DNA of 64,000 bases from Dinoroseobacter shibae DFL 12 = DSM 16493 (GCF_000018145.1 NC_009952.1:744001-808000), one strand, 5' to 3'; positions 1 to 9,663 are shown, counted from the first letter of the stretch. Notes: a model not told the origin generated them from the letters alone. Made by a program: numbers and translations.

Positions 1-1
1 C

Positions 2-517
2 CGGGACGAGGTGACGGCCTTCCGCGAGGTGTTCACCATCGCGCCCGCCGACGAGCCCCACGCCGCCAAGGTGTTCAACCTGGCGCGCCAGGACGTCACC
101 GGGTTCGAGATCTACGCCAGCCGGATCGCCGAGATGTTCGCCGACGATCCCGACACGCTGACCGATCTGATGGAGGGGCTCTTTCACATCGCCATGGCCG
201 ACGGCACCTACCACCCGGCGGAGAACGCCTTTCTGGCCGAGGTGGGCGAGATTTTCGGGCTGAGCGAGACCTGTTTCCGCCGCCTGCGCGCGCAGCATGT
301 GCCCGACGCGGTGCCGGACCCCTATGACATCCTCGGGATCGCCCCCGATGCACCGCTGGCAGAGGCGCGCAAGGCCTGGCGCGCGCTGGTGCGCGAAACC
401 CATCCCGACCGGATGATGGCAAGAGGCGTGCCCGAAGAGGCGGTGAAACTCGCCGAGCGCAAGCTCATCGCGATCAACCGCGCCTGGGAAGAAATCCAGC
501 AGGTGAAATCCGCCTGA
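2..517 (+). CDS. DjlA-like co-chaperone, TerB plus J domain (5' end outside window)
   Basis: The frame is open to the left window edge, so the N-terminus is missing and the GTG at 11 is not a convincing start. About 171 residues are visible. The first part (through about residue 95) looks like the helical TerB/DjlA domain with its acidic pattern. The last 65 residues are a J domain that begins DPYDILGIAPDA and carries the HPD motif in THPDRM, the tripeptide that stimulates DnaK ATPase activity. Whether the missing part carries a membrane anchor as in E. coli DjlA cannot be seen. The role as a DnaK partner is inferred from the family. A hairpin of GAGGCC/GGCCTC lies just after the stop at 515-535 but has no T tract. 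Confidence 0.85.
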   Translation, partial: RDEVTAFREVFTIAPADEPHAAKVFNLARQDVTGFEIYASRIAEMFADDPDTLTDLMEGLFHIAMADGTYHPAENAFLAEVGEIFGLSETCFRRLRAQHVPDAVPDPYDILGIAPDAPLAEARKAWRALVRETHPDRMMARGVPEEAVKLAERKLIAINRAWEEIQQVKSA

Positions 518-577
518 GGCCCGCCCCGGTGGCCTCGCGGCGCGGCCTGCGCTAGACTTGAGCCAAGGAGAGTCCCC

Positions 578-895
578 ATGCGCCGTCTTGTCGTGATCTT
601 CGCCCTGCTTCTGGCCGCGCCGATGCCCGTCGCGGCGCAAACCGAGTCCGACGAGGTGCAGGAAGGGCTCGACCTGCTCACCGAGGGGGCGCGTCGTCTG
701 CTCGAAGAGTTGACCGAGGAGCTCTCGCCGTTTCTGCGGCAACTGGAGATGCAGCTCGACGAGTTGCAGGCCTATGAGGCGCCCGAGATCCTGCCCAATG
801 GCGACATCCTGATCCGCCGCAAGCCCGACCCGGAGGGCGTGCCCACGCCGCCCGAGCCCGCCCCCGAGGGCGAAGACGCCCCAATCGACCTCTGA
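578..895 (+). CDS. Small exported coiled-coil protein of unknown function
   Basis: This 105-residue protein has a clear signal peptide (MRRLVVIFALLLAAPMPVAA, cleavage likely after VAA-Q). An acidic amphipathic helix with heptad-like Leu spacing follows (about 35-65, LLTEGARRLLEELTEEL), then a proline/glutamate-rich tail. An AAGGAG ribosome-binding site lies 8 bases before the ATG. I recognise this as a short conserved Rhodobacterales protein, sometimes labelled an AAA+ ATPase in databases. There is no Walker motif here, so that label would be wrong. Expected location is periplasm. It converges on ppx with only 16 bases between the stops. Confidence 0.65.
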   Translation: MRRLVVIFALLLAAPMPVAAQTESDEVQEGLDLLTEGARRLLEELTEELSPFLRQLEMQLDELQAYEAPEILPNGDILIRRKPDPEGVPTPPEPAPEGEDAPIDL

Positions 896-911
896 TCCGG
901 CCCGGCGAGGC

Positions 912-2498
912 TCAGATCAGCACGCGCGCTTCGGCTTCGAGCGCGGCGGCGAGGGACTTGAACCGGGCCTGGGCGACCTCCCCGAACAGATCGCGGGTCT
1001 CCACCGGCATGCGCAGCTCCAGCACCTTCTTTTTCGGGTAAAGCTTCAGCCGGCCCATCTTGCTGGGATCCTGCGCGGCCAGCATCGCGCCGAACCGCAT
1101 GGCCTTGCCCAGCACCTCGGCCTTCTTCTGGTCCTTTTCCGGTAGCAGTTCGAAGAAATGCTCGAACCGGCTGCCGGAGCGGCTGTTCTTGTAGCGGTGC
1201 AGCAGCGCAAGCCCGAGGAAGATCCGCTCCGAATGGGACAGCCCGCCGAGATTGGCCCGCGTGGCGGTGTCGAAGCACACCTCCGCCCGGTAGTCCGGAT
1301 GCGCGCGCCAGCTGATGTCATGCAGCAGGCAGGCCGCCTTGATCAGCCGCCGCCCGCTGGCTTTTTCCGACGAAAACAGCGGCTTGAGAAACTCGTACAG
1401 CCCCCTGCCGAAGCCCGGAATGCGGGAGGACTGCGCCTCCATGTAGCGGCAGGCCTCGATCAGCGGATCGCGGTTGCGCAGCTTCTGCGGCATCTGCTCG
1501 TAAAGCAGACCCTCGCGGATCCCGTAGGCCGAGACCGCGATTTCCTTGGGTCGGAAGGTGCGGATCAGGGGCCCGAGCACCTGTGCCGCCTCCGGCAGCA
1601 GGGACATCCGCGCCTCGCCGATGCCGGACATGGCGCGCAGCGCCTCGGGCGTGTTGTTCTGGATCATCGCGATGGTTTCGGAGACCGCGCGCGGGCTCAT
1701 GCGGTACTCATGCAGCACGGCCAGCGGGTACTCGCGGCGGATCATGTCCAGCCGCGCGATGGCCCGCCAGGAGCCGCCCACCAGGAACAGCCGGTCGTAG
1801 CTGCCGTCGATCCGGGCGCGCAGAGTGTCGAGTTCGGACCGGATATGGGCCTTCAGCCCCTTCTTGCCCCCGGGCACGTCGCGCAGCTTCAGCGGGCCGA
1901 GGGCCGAGGTCTCGCGCTTGCCGACCTGCCCCTCCGACAGCTCCGCCAGTTCCAGGGACGAGCCGCCGATATCGCAGACCAGCCCCGTGGCCCCGGGCCA
2001 GCCCAGCAACACGCCCTGCGCACTGAGGCGGGCTTCTTCGGCACCGTCGATAACCCAGAGGCGGAGGCCGGTCTCCTGCGTCAACTCCTCCCTGAACGCA
2101 GGACCGTCCTCCGCCTCCCGCATTGCAGCTGTTGCAACAGCTACCAGCGGGGACACGTTCATGGATTGCGCCAGCAGGACAAACCGCTTCATCGCATCCA
2201 TGGCCCGGATGCGGCCCTCTGGATTGAGCCGCCCGGACTGGCTCAGGCCGGCCCCGAGGCCCGCCATCACCTTTTCATTATAAAAATACGCGGGCGACCG
2301 CGCCGCCCCGTCAAATACCACCATCCGGACCGAGTTTGATCCGACGTCGATGACACCCACCCGGCCCAAGGCCTGAGCAGACGGGTCTTCGAACAACGCC
2401 TTTCCGAACGGTCCCCAGTCTTCGTCTTGCACGGGATCTCCGCTCGCTCCCCACTCGCTCGCTGGGTGACCGTAGTCAAACAGGCGCAGTTCCGTCAA
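912..2498 (-). CDS. ppx: Ppx/GppA family exopolyphosphatase
   Basis: The 528-residue protein belongs to the Ppx/GppA acetate-kinase/actin-fold family, which removes terminal phosphate from polyphosphate and/or hydrolyses pppGpp. The phosphate-binding loop is visible as VIDVGSNSVRMVVFDG (about residues 48-63). The second glycine-rich loop LVCDIGGSSLELAEL (about 174-188) is typical of the family. A C-terminal helical HD-like region contains LLHDISWRAHPDYR. It lies 27 bases downstream of ppk1 in the same direction, so polyphosphate synthesis and breakdown are encoded together. Which substrate (polyP or pppGpp) dominates cannot be told from sequence. Confidence 0.9.
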   Translation of the reverse strand: MTELRLFDYGHPASEWGASGDPVQDEDWGPFGKALFEDPSAQALGRVGVIDVGSNSVRMVVFDGAARSPAYFYNEKVMAGLGAGLSQSGRLNPEGRIRAMDAMKRFVLLAQSMNVSPLVAVATAAMREAEDGPAFREELTQETGLRLWVIDGAEEARLSAQGVLLGWPGATGLVCDIGGSSLELAELSEGQVGKRETSALGPLKLRDVPGGKKGLKAHIRSELDTLRARIDGSYDRLFLVGGSWRAIARLDMIRREYPLAVLHEYRMSPRAVSETIAMIQNNTPEALRAMSGIGEARMSLLPEAAQVLGPLIRTFRPKEIAVSAYGIREGLLYEQMPQKLRNRDPLIEACRYMEAQSSRIPGFGRGLYEFLKPLFSSEKASGRRLIKAACLLHDISWRAHPDYRAEVCFDTATRANLGGLSHSERIFLGLALLHRYKNSRSGSRFEHFFELLPEKDQKKAEVLGKAMRFGAMLAAQDPSKMGRLKLYPKKKVLELRMPVETRDLFGEVAQARFKSLAAALEAEARVLI

Positions 2499-2525
2499 TT
2501 CCTTTTCCGCCGATTTGCGCGCCGG

Positions 2526-4700
2526 TCAGTCCCTGGAATGGGTCAGTTCCGGCACATCCGACGCCCCGGCGGACCCGCGGCCGGACAGCGACGGGTTTTC
2601 CATGAAGAACCGGTGGCAGCTGAAGAGCGGCTCGTCCGGGCGCTCGGTCTCGCGCTGGAACGAGCCATCGGGCGACAGAACCCAGCTCTGCGCGGTGTCG
2701 GCGAGGTTGGCGGCCATGATCTGGCTGACGATCTGGGCCTTCACGGTGGCGTTCTTGATCTCGACCAGGGTCTCGACCCGGCGGGTCAGGTTGCGCCCCA
2801 TCCAGTCCGCCGAAGAGATGAAGACCCGCGCCTTCTTGGCCGGCAGGCCGTGACCGTTGCCGAAACAGACGATGCGGGAGTGTTCGAGAAACCGGCCCAC
2901 CACGGATTTCACCCGGATATTCTCCGACAGGCCCACGACACCGGGCCGCACGCCGCAAATGCCCCGGACCACGAGGTTGATCTTCACGCCGCGGTTCGAC
3001 GCATCGTACAGCGCGTCGATCACGTCCGGCTCGATGATCGCGTTCATCTTGGCCCAGATCTCCGCCGGGCGCCCGGCCTCCGCATGGGCGGCCTCGGCGC
3101 CGATCAGCTCGATCAGCCGGGCCTTCATCATCGTGGGCGAGATGGCGAGGTTTTCCAGGGTCTCGGGCTCGGCATAGCCGCCGATATAGTTGAACACCTT
3201 GGTGGCATCGCGCCCCAGCGCGTCGTCGCAGGTGAAAAAGCTCAGGTCGGTATAGATCCGCGCGGTGATCGGGTGGTAGTTGCCGGTCCCGTAATGGGTA
3301 TAGGTGACCAGCTTGTCGCCCTCCCTCCGGACCACGGTGCTGATCTTGGCGTGGGTCTTGTAATTGATGAACCCGTAGACCACATGCGCACCCGACCGTT
3401 CCAGCTTGCGCGACTGGCGGATGTTCGCGGCCTCGTCGAAACGGGCCTTGAGCTCGACCAGCGCGGTGACGGACTTGCCGTTCTCGGCCGCCTCGCAGAG
3501 CGCGTCGACGATCGGGCTCTCGTTCGAGGTGCGGTAGAGCGTCTGCTTGATCGCCACCACGTTGGGATCGCGCGCGGCCTGAGCGAGAAACCGGATCACC
3601 ATGTCGAAGGTCTCGTAAGGATGGTGCAGCAGCATGTCCTTCTGGCTGATCGCGGCGAACATGTCGCCGTCGAAATCCTGCACCCGCTCTGGCACCCGCG
3701 GGGTGAAGGAGGGCCATTGCAGGTCGCGGCGGGTGTCCAACACCAGTTCGTTGAGGTCCGACAGCCCGATCAGCCCGTCGATCTCGATGATTTCCTCCTC
3801 GGTGACGCGCAGTTCCTGCACGATCACGTCGCGCAGGGATTTCGGCGCGTTGGCCGACAGTTTCAGCCGCACGACCTCGCCCCGGCGGCGGCGTTTCAGC
3901 GCCACCTCGAATTCGCGCACCAGGTCCTCGGCCTCGTCCTCCACCTCCAGGTCGCTGTCGCGCAGCACCCGGAAGGCGCAATGCCCCTTCACCCGGTAAC
4001 CCGGGAACAGGTCCGGGATCTTCTGCAACAACAGCTCTTCGAGCGGCAGGAACCGCTGGGTGCCGTCCACCTCGGGCAGTTGCAGGAATCGGTCGATCTG
4101 CGCCGGGATCGGAAGCAGCGCCTGAAGCCCCCGCTTGTCGCGGCTGCGCTCCAGCTGCAGGGCGAGCGAGAAGCCCTCGTTGGGGATGAACGGGAACGGG
4201 TGCGCGGGGTCGATGGCCAGGGGCGACAGGACCGGAAACACGTGGGACATGAACACCGCGTCGATCCGCGCCAGATCGCTCTTGGTCAACTGGTCGCGGG
4301 TCAGCACGTCGATCTTCTCGTCATGCATTTCCCTCAGCAGGGCATCCAGCGTCGTCTGCTGGGTCTCCATCAGCTTGCGCGCATCGGCGTTGATCAGCAC
4401 CAGCTGCTCTTCGGGCGTGCGGCCGTCCGCGGCGGGGGTGTGATTGCCCTCGCGGGCCAGCTCGCGCAGCCCGGCCACGCGCACGGAATAGAATTCGTCC
4501 AGATTGGTGGCCGAGATCGACAGGAATCGCACCCGCTCCAGCAACGGCACCCTGGGGTTCGCGGCCTCCTCCAGCACGCGGAAGTTGAACGCCAGCCAGC
4601 TCAGCTCGCGGTTGAAGAAGCGGCCGGGGCCCATGCGCTCTTCGTCGGGCAGGGTGATCGCGGGCGGAAAGGGGTCGGTCAGGAAATTGGCGTATGTCAT
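2526..4700 (-). CDS. ppk1: Polyphosphate kinase 1
   Basis: This 724-residue enzyme reversibly polymerises the gamma-phosphate of ATP into polyphosphate, and full-length PPK1 is about 690-730 residues. The N domain begins FFNRELSWLAFNFRVLEE. The kinase core is visible as PYETFDMVIRFLAQAARDP and IKQTLYRTS. VVYGFINYKTHAKIS contains the histidine of the autophosphorylation site, and the second phospholipase-D-like half includes ISSADWMGRNLTRRVE. It sits between hdaA and ppx on the minus strand, 39 bases after hdaA, and is probably co-transcribed with them. Confidence 0.95.
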   Translation of the reverse strand: MTYANFLTDPFPPAITLPDEERMGPGRFFNRELSWLAFNFRVLEEAANPRVPLLERVRFLSISATNLDEFYSVRVAGLRELAREGNHTPAADGRTPEEQLVLINADARKLMETQQTTLDALLREMHDEKIDVLTRDQLTKSDLARIDAVFMSHVFPVLSPLAIDPAHPFPFIPNEGFSLALQLERSRDKRGLQALLPIPAQIDRFLQLPEVDGTQRFLPLEELLLQKIPDLFPGYRVKGHCAFRVLRDSDLEVEDEAEDLVREFEVALKRRRRGEVVRLKLSANAPKSLRDVIVQELRVTEEEIIEIDGLIGLSDLNELVLDTRRDLQWPSFTPRVPERVQDFDGDMFAAISQKDMLLHHPYETFDMVIRFLAQAARDPNVVAIKQTLYRTSNESPIVDALCEAAENGKSVTALVELKARFDEAANIRQSRKLERSGAHVVYGFINYKTHAKISTVVRREGDKLVTYTHYGTGNYHPITARIYTDLSFFTCDDALGRDATKVFNYIGGYAEPETLENLAISPTMMKARLIELIGAEAAHAEAGRPAEIWAKMNAIIEPDVIDALYDASNRGVKINLVVRGICGVRPGVVGLSENIRVKSVVGRFLEHSRIVCFGNGHGLPAKKARVFISSADWMGRNLTRRVETLVEIKNATVKAQIVSQIMAANLADTAQSWVLSPDGSFQRETERPDEPLFSCHRFFMENPSLSGRGSAGASDVPELTHSRD

Positions 4701-4739
4701 GGGCTGTCTGTCGCCTCGTGATGTGACGGTGGGATCACC

Positions 4740-5429
4740 CTAGCCGGGCGCGCGGTCGAGAGAGGTCAGGATTTCCGCCGCCAGCGCGGTGCCGATGGCG
4801 CGGCGCTCGCTCAGGGCGCGGTGGTCCAGTTCGGCCACGACCGCGCGGGCGGCGGCAAAGGACCGCTCCATCCGGATGAGCAGGAAGGGGATCAGGTTGG
4901 GCGGCGGCGCGATCTGCCGATCCTCGAACAGCTTGGCCAGCAGCGCGCCCAGCAGCGCGTCGTCCGGGGCCGACAATTGCGCCAGCGGCATCGCCTGCAA
5001 GCGGCTGGCCAGGTCGGGCAGGGCTATGGACCAGCGCGCGGGCGGCGCGGCCCCGGTGATCAGCAGCGCGCCCTCGGCCTCCGCCGCAAGCCGGTTGTGC
5101 AGATGAAACAGCGCCTCCTGCGCCTCACCCATCCCGAAAAGCTGATCGGCATCCTCGATGGCCACCTGCGCGGGTAGCTCCGCCACCATGTCGAGCGTCA
5201 GCAGCCGGGCAGGCAGGATCTCCGCCCGGGCCTTGGCGGCCCAGATCTGCGCGAGGTGGGTCTTGCCCGAGGCCGGCGGGCCGCACAGCACCAGCCGCGG
5301 CGCGGGCCAGTCGGGCCACGCGTCGATGCGTGCCAGGGCCTCGGCGTTGCAGGGCGCTGCGATGAAGTCCGCGCGGCCCAGGGCGGGCCAGGCAGGCAGG
5401 GGAAAGGCGAGCTGTTGCGGCGCGCTCAT
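4740..5429 (-). CDS. hdaA: DnaA-related regulator HdaA (regulatory inactivation of DnaA)
   Basis: This 229-residue protein has a DnaA-type AAA+ domain without the DNA-binding domain IV. Near the N-terminus QLAFPLP (residues 6-12) matches the beta-clamp-binding motif of Hda proteins. Walker A is CGPPASGKTHLA (about 49-60) and the Walker B region is VAIEDADQL. In Caulobacter and relatives HdaA acts with the sliding clamp to hydrolyse DnaA-bound ATP after initiation. Its ATG overlaps the stop of the upstream permease (ATGA), which suggests translational coupling. The perM-hdaA-ppk1-ppx order is common in Rhodobacterales. Confidence 0.88.
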   Translation of the reverse strand: MSAPQQLAFPLPAWPALGRADFIAAPCNAEALARIDAWPDWPAPRLVLCGPPASGKTHLAQIWAAKARAEILPARLLTLDMVAELPAQVAIEDADQLFGMGEAQEALFHLHNRLAAEAEGALLITGAAPPARWSIALPDLASRLQAMPLAQLSAPDDALLGALLAKLFEDRQIAPPPNLIPFLLIRMERSFAAARAVVAELDHRALSERRAIGTALAAEILTSLDRAPG

Positions 5430-6511
5430 CGGGCCTCTTCATCCGGCGGTGGACGACTGCCCGACAGGCCGCGATAGAGCAGCCCGCCCCGATACTGCCC
5501 GATGGCGAAGCGCACCAGCACCCCGATCATGGCCGAAACCGGCACCGCGACCAGCATGCCGACGAAGCCGAAGGCCGTCCCGAACGCCGACAGCGCAAAG
5601 AGCAGCCAGACCGGGTGCAGCCCGACCGAGTCGCCCACCAGCTTTGGTGTCAGGTAGTTGCCCTCGATCATCTGGCCGAGGATGAAGATCAACGCCACCG
5701 CCACGATCCAGCCCGGATCACCCCAGAACTGGAAGATCGCCAGGCCAATGGACAGCGTTCCGCCCACCAGCGATCCGACATAGGGAATGAAAGTCAGCAG
5801 CCCCGCCACCGCGCCCACCACCAGGCCGAATTGCAGCCCTACCAGCATCAGCGCGATGGAATAGAAGGTGCCCAGGATCAGGCACACGGTCAGCTGGCCC
5901 CGGACGAACCCGGCCATGACCCCGTCGACCTCGCCGGCCAGCTTGCGGATCGTGGCCTTGTGATCGAGCGGCAGCAGATCGTCGATTCGCGCCACCATGT
6001 TGTCCCAGTCCAGCAGCAGGTAGAACGCCACCACCGGGCAGACGATGATGAAGATCACCGCGTTGATCACCCCGAGGGCCGAGGCGAAGACCTTGTTGAC
6101 CAGCTCGCCCGAGCGCGAGCGGATCATCTCCCCCAGGGTGGCGAGGGATTCCCGGATGGTGCTCTCGGGATCGTTCAGGCTGGGAAAGCGTTCGGACAGG
6201 AAAGCCTGCAATTGCGACAGGATCTGCGGGATGGCCTCGCCCAGGGCGATCGTCTGCTGGATCAGCGTCGGGATGATCAGAAGGGCTGCGATGATGAACA
6301 CGAACACCGCCACCAGCGCGATGATCGCGGTGGAAATCGTGCGGCTCAGCCCCATCGCCTCCAGCCGGTCGGCCACGGGGTCGAGGAAATAGGCGATCGC
6401 GCCGCCCACCACGAAGGGCAGGATGACATCGCCCAGAAGCCACAGCAGCGCCAGGAAGACGAGCGCTGCGATGCTCCAGGACAGGACTTGTTGTCGAACA
6501 GGTAAGGCCAA
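5426..6511 (-). CDS. AI-2E/PerM family membrane transporter
   Basis: The 361-residue polytopic protein has about eight hydrophobic segments. It starts with two close helices (VLSWSIAALVFLALLWLLG and ILPFVVGGAIAYFLDPVADRLE), has a long central soluble region with FPSLNDPESTIRESL, and ends in the typical helices with GLLTFIPYVGSLVGG. These are marks of the AI-2 exporter-like (PerM/TqsA) superfamily. The substrate is unknown, and AI-2 transport is only the family namesake. It is first in the minus-strand group leading to hdaA. The gene ends in an ATGA overlap with it. Confidence 0.87.
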   Translation of the reverse strand: MALPVRQQVLSWSIAALVFLALLWLLGDVILPFVVGGAIAYFLDPVADRLEAMGLSRTISTAIIALVAVFVFIIAALLIIPTLIQQTIALGEAIPQILSQLQAFLSERFPSLNDPESTIRESLATLGEMIRSRSGELVNKVFASALGVINAVIFIIVCPVVAFYLLLDWDNMVARIDDLLPLDHKATIRKLAGEVDGVMAGFVRGQLTVCLILGTFYSIALMLVGLQFGLVVGAVAGLLTFIPYVGSLVGGTLSIGLAIFQFWGDPGWIVAVALIFILGQMIEGNYLTPKLVGDSVGLHPVWLLFALSAFGTAFGFVGMLVAVPVSAMIGVLVRFAIGQYRGGLLYRGLSGSRPPPDEEAR

Positions 6512-6673
6512 GGGCGTGCTCCTTTGGAGTGTTCATCGCGCGCCCGGAGCGCAGTTTCAAGCCCGCGCAGGCAGTTTCCGGCCCCGAGGCGGGAACGGAT
6601 TGCATCCTCGGGGGGTTGACCCGGCGATTGCTCCGGGTGCGGCCTGTGCCGGGGTCTTGGCCAAGGATGCCCC

Positions 6674-8056
6674 ATGCGTTTGTCCCGTCTGCTGCCCTGC
6701 CTTGTTCTTCTGGCGCTGATCCTCGTGGATCTCCGCCTCCCCCAGGCGGTGGCCCAGACCGCATCCGCGCCCGCGCCCTCGGAAGAGGTGGTGGACACAG
6801 ACCAGACCGTGTCCGTGGATGCGGGCATTGCCGATACGCAGATCGCGCGCCGCCTGACGGAGATCCTCGAGACCACCGGCTGGTATGACGACGTGACCCT
6901 GCGCGTGGAGGACGGCATCGTGTTCCTCGACGGCACCGTGACGACCGAACAACGGCGCGACTGGCTGCGCGATCTGGCCGCCAAGACCGACGGGGTGGTG
7001 GCCATCGTCAACCGGCTGCAACTGGACCAGGAGGTGCAGCTGACCCTCGACCCGATCGAGGCCGAGATGCGCGCGCTCTGGGACCAGGCGGTCGCGGCGG
7101 CCCCGTCGATCCTGGCGGCGGTGCTGATCCTGCCGCTGGCGCTGCTGCTGTCGCGCCTTGTCGGGCGACTGGCGCGCTGGATGCTGCGCGGGCGCGTGCG
7201 CTCGCCCTTTCTCGGCGATGTGCTCGCCCGCCTGATCGCGCTGCCGGTCTTCCTGATCGGGGTCTACGTGGTGCTCCAGGTGGCGGGCCTGACCCAGCTG
7301 GCGCTGTCGCTGATCGGCGGCGCGGGGATCGTGGGCATCGTCATCGGGTTCGCCTTCCGCGACATCGCCGAGAACTTCCTCGCCTCGCTGCTGCTGTCGA
7401 TCCGCCAGCCCTTCCACCGCAACGACGTTGTCCGCGTGGGCGAGCATCTGGGCGTGGTGCATTCGATGAACACGCGCTCCACCGTGCTGGTCTCGCCCGA
7501 GGGCAACCATATCCAGATCCCCAATGCGCAGGTCTTCAAGACCACCATCGAAAACTACACCACCAGCGCCTCCCGGCGGGAGACCTTCACCGTGGGCGTG
7601 GGCTACGACGTGCCGATCTCGGAGGTGCAGGACATCATTCTGGAGGTGCTGCGCGGGCACGAGGCGGTGGTGCAGGACCCCGAGCCGATGGTCCTGGCCG
7701 ACAGCCTGGGGGCGGCGACGGTCAATGTCATGGTCTATTTCTGGTTCGACGGGGCGCGGGTCTCGCCGATCAAGCTGCGCTCGGCCCTGATCCGCCGGGT
7801 CAAGCAGGCGCTGACCGAGGCCGGCGTGTCCATGCCCGACGAGGCCCGCGAGGTGATCTTCCCGCAAGGCATTCCGATCCACCAGGCCGACGCGCCCCCC
7901 ACCGCCGCCCCCGCCCCGCCGCGCCCGGCCCCCGCGGCGCGGGAGACCGACGTGTCGGAGGCCGAAGGCGATCTGCAAACCGACCTCGTGGACCTTGACG
8001 CCCAGATGGCGGCGGAGGTCGAAGGCAGCGGCGAAGAGAACCTGCTGCGCGGCTGA
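6674..8056 (+). CDS. MscS-type mechanosensitive channel with periplasmic BON domain
   Basis: This 460-residue protein has a signal peptide (residues 1-28, ending AVAQTA). A BON domain follows (about 50-115, with LTEILETTGWYDDVTLRVEDG and VFLDGTV). Then come several transmembrane helices (about 140-230) and the MscS pore/beta domain. The pore region is glycine-rich, GGAGIVGIVIGFAFRDIAEN. The beta domain shows DVVRVGEHLGVVHSMNTRST and IQIPNAQVFKTTIEN. The C-terminal tail is proline/alanine-rich and acidic. It should open on hypo-osmotic shock. The BON domain may bind periplasmic or outer-membrane lipid, which is inference from the family. Confidence 0.9.
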   Translation: MRLSRLLPCLVLLALILVDLRLPQAVAQTASAPAPSEEVVDTDQTVSVDAGIADTQIARRLTEILETTGWYDDVTLRVEDGIVFLDGTVTTEQRRDWLRDLAAKTDGVVAIVNRLQLDQEVQLTLDPIEAEMRALWDQAVAAAPSILAAVLILPLALLLSRLVGRLARWMLRGRVRSPFLGDVLARLIALPVFLIGVYVVLQVAGLTQLALSLIGGAGIVGIVIGFAFRDIAENFLASLLLSIRQPFHRNDVVRVGEHLGVVHSMNTRSTVLVSPEGNHIQIPNAQVFKTTIENYTTSASRRETFTVGVGYDVPISEVQDIILEVLRGHEAVVQDPEPMVLADSLGAATVNVMVYFWFDGARVSPIKLRSALIRRVKQALTEAGVSMPDEAREVIFPQGIPIHQADAPPTAAPAPPRPAPAARETDVSEAEGDLQTDLVDLDAQMAAEVEGSGEENLLRG

Positions 8057-8137
8057 CCGGCCCGCCGGGTCCGGGCACTCTTGCCAAGCCCGCCGCCGTG
8101 GCGCAAAACCCCGTGAACTGTCTGCAAAGGTACCGCC

Positions 8138-9475
8138 ATGCGCCTGTCCCGCTACTTCCTGCCCGTGCTCAAGGAAACCCCCGCCGAGGCCCAGATCGTC
8201 AGCCACCGGCTGATGCTGCGGGCGGGCATGATCAAGCAGGCCAGCGCGGGGATCTATTCCTGGCTGCCGCTGGGCTACAAGGTGCTGCGCCGGATCGAAG
8301 AGATCGTGCACGAGGAACAGCAGCGCGCGGGCCATATCCCCATGCTGATGCCCACCCTGCAATCGGCCGACCTGTGGCGCGAGAGCGGACGCTACGACGA
8401 TTACGGCCAGGAGATGCTGCGCATCACCGACCGGCACGGGCGCGACATGCTCTACGGGCCCACGAACGAGGAACTGATCACCGATATCTTCCGGTCGAAC
8501 GTGGGAAGCTACAAGGACCTGCCGCTGACGCTCTATCACATCCAGTGGAAATTCCGCGACGAGGTCCGGCCCCGGTTCGGCGTGATGCGCGGGCGCGAGT
8601 TCCTGATGAAGGACGGGTATAATTTCGACCTAACCAAGGAGGCGGCGCTGCACGCCTATAACCGTCACCTGGTCAGCTACCTGCGCAGCTATGAACGGAT
8701 GGGGCTGCAGGCGATCCCGATGCGCGCTGATGGCGGCCCGATCGGCGGGGATTATACCCACGAATTCCTCGTGCTGGCCGAGACCGGCGAGAGCGAGGTT
8801 TTCTACGACGCCGAGATCACGGATCTCAGCTTCGGCGACCGACAGATCGACTATGACGATGTGGGCCAGTGCCAGGCGGTGCTGGAGGAGTTCACTTCCC
8901 GCTACGCCCGCACGGACGAGACCCATGACCCGGACGCCTTCGCCAAGGTGCCGGAGGCGCGACGCCGCTCCGCGCGCGGGATCGAGGTCGGGCAGATCTT
9001 CTATTTCGGCACCAAGTATTCCGACGCCATGGGCGCCACGGTGATCGACAAGGACCAGAATCAGGTGCCGGTGCACATGGGCAGCCACGGGATCGGGGTC
9101 AGCCGCCTGCTGGGCGCGATCATCGAGGCAAGCCATGACGACAAGGGGATCATCTGGCCCGAAGGGGTGACGCCGTTCCATTGCGGGATCGTGAACCTCA
9201 AGCAAGGCGATGCCGCGGCGGATGCGGCCTGCGAAGGGCTCTATGACGCGCTGACCAAGGCGGGGCTGGAGCCGCTCTATGACGACCGGAACGAGCGGGC
9301 GGGGGGCAAGTTCGCCACCATGGACCTCATCGGCCTGCCCTGGCGGATCACCGTGGGGCCGCGCGGGCTGAAGGCCGGGGTGGTCGAGCTGACCAGCCGC
9401 AAGACCGGCGAGAGCGAGGAGCTGTCGCCCGAAGCTGCGGTGGCCAAGGTCGTGGCGCGCTACGCAGGGGCCTGA
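8138..9475 (+). CDS. proS: Prolyl-tRNA synthetase, short form
   Basis: Charges tRNA-Pro with proline. At 445 residues it is the short alphaproteobacterial ProS, which lacks the editing insertion (INS) found in the roughly 570-residue E. coli enzyme. Class II motifs are visible: motif 2 around [27 protein letters not shown] and motif 3 at [21 protein letters not shown]-terminal anticodon-binding domain contains [20 protein letters not shown]. Two perfect palindromes follow the stop immediately. Confidence 0.96.
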   Translation: MRLSRYFLPVLKETPAEAQIVSHRLMLRAGMIKQASAGIYSWLPLGYKVLRRIEEIVHEEQQRAGHIPMLMPTLQSADLWRESGRYDDYGQEMLRITDRHGRDMLYGPTNEELITDIFRSNVGSYKDLPLTLYHIQWKFRDEVRPRFGVMRGREFLMKDGYNFDLTKEAALHAYNRHLVSYLRSYERMGLQAIPMRADGGPIGGDYTHEFLVLAETGESEVFYDAEITDLSFGDRQIDYDDVGQCQAVLEEFTSRYARTDETHDPDAFAKVPEARRRSARGIEVGQIFYFGTKYSDAMGATVIDKDQNQVPVHMGSHGIGVSRLLGAIIEASHDDKGIIWPEGVTPFHCGIVNLKQGDAAADAACEGLYDALTKAGLEPLYDDRNERAGGKFATMDLIGLPWRITVGPRGLKAGVVELTSRKTGESEELSPEAAVAKVVARYAGA

Positions 9476-9477
9476 GC

Positions 9478-9499
9478 CAAGGCTCTTGCAAGAGCCTTG
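9478..9499. repeat. 22-bp perfect palindrome directly after proS
   Basis: The half-site CAAGGCTCTTG is followed directly by its exact reverse complement. It begins 2 bases after the proS stop and abuts the next palindrome. There is no T tract, so it is not a textbook terminator, but a stem this close to the stop may shape the mRNA 3' end. Confidence 0.6.
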
Positions 9500-9523
9500 C
9501 CAAGGATTTTCGAAAATCCTTGG
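9500..9523. repeat. 24-bp perfect palindrome, copy 1
   Basis: The half-site CCAAGGATTTTC is followed directly by its reverse complement. An identical copy lies at 9616-9639. The exact duplication within 140 bp points to a dispersed short palindromic element, not a one-off terminator. Confidence 0.75.
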
Positions 9524-9615
9524 TCCCGGCCCGACCGAGTGCGAGACAGACACGCGCGGGGGGCGGTTGAGCCTGATCCGGCGGCCCGGTGCAACAGACC
9601 GCGGGATGGTCCCGG

Positions 9616-9639
9616 CCAAGGATTTTCGAAAATCCTTGG
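9616..9639. repeat. 24-bp perfect palindrome, copy 2
   Basis: Identical to the element at 9500-9523. Both copies border a TCCCGG sequence on the inner side, and the pair brackets a 92-bp gene-free spacer. This copy lies 24 bases before the peroxiredoxin start, so it is in its 5' leader. Confidence 0.75.
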
Positions 9640-9663
9640 CCCGGCTCGGAGGGAAGGGAAGAC

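Noticed and set aside
515-535. Possible terminator after the DjlA-like gene
   Set aside because: Stem of 6 bases without a T tract.
2427-4721. Long plus-strand open frame of 764 codons
   Set aside because: It is the antisense of ppk1, rich in Arg/His/Asp/Gln as typical for the shadow of a G+C-rich gene, with no ribosome-binding site or motif.
6557-8539. Minus-strand open frame of 660 codons
   Set aside because: Antisense shadow of the MscS and proS genes, with the composition (His, Arg, Gly, Asp) of a non-coding frame.
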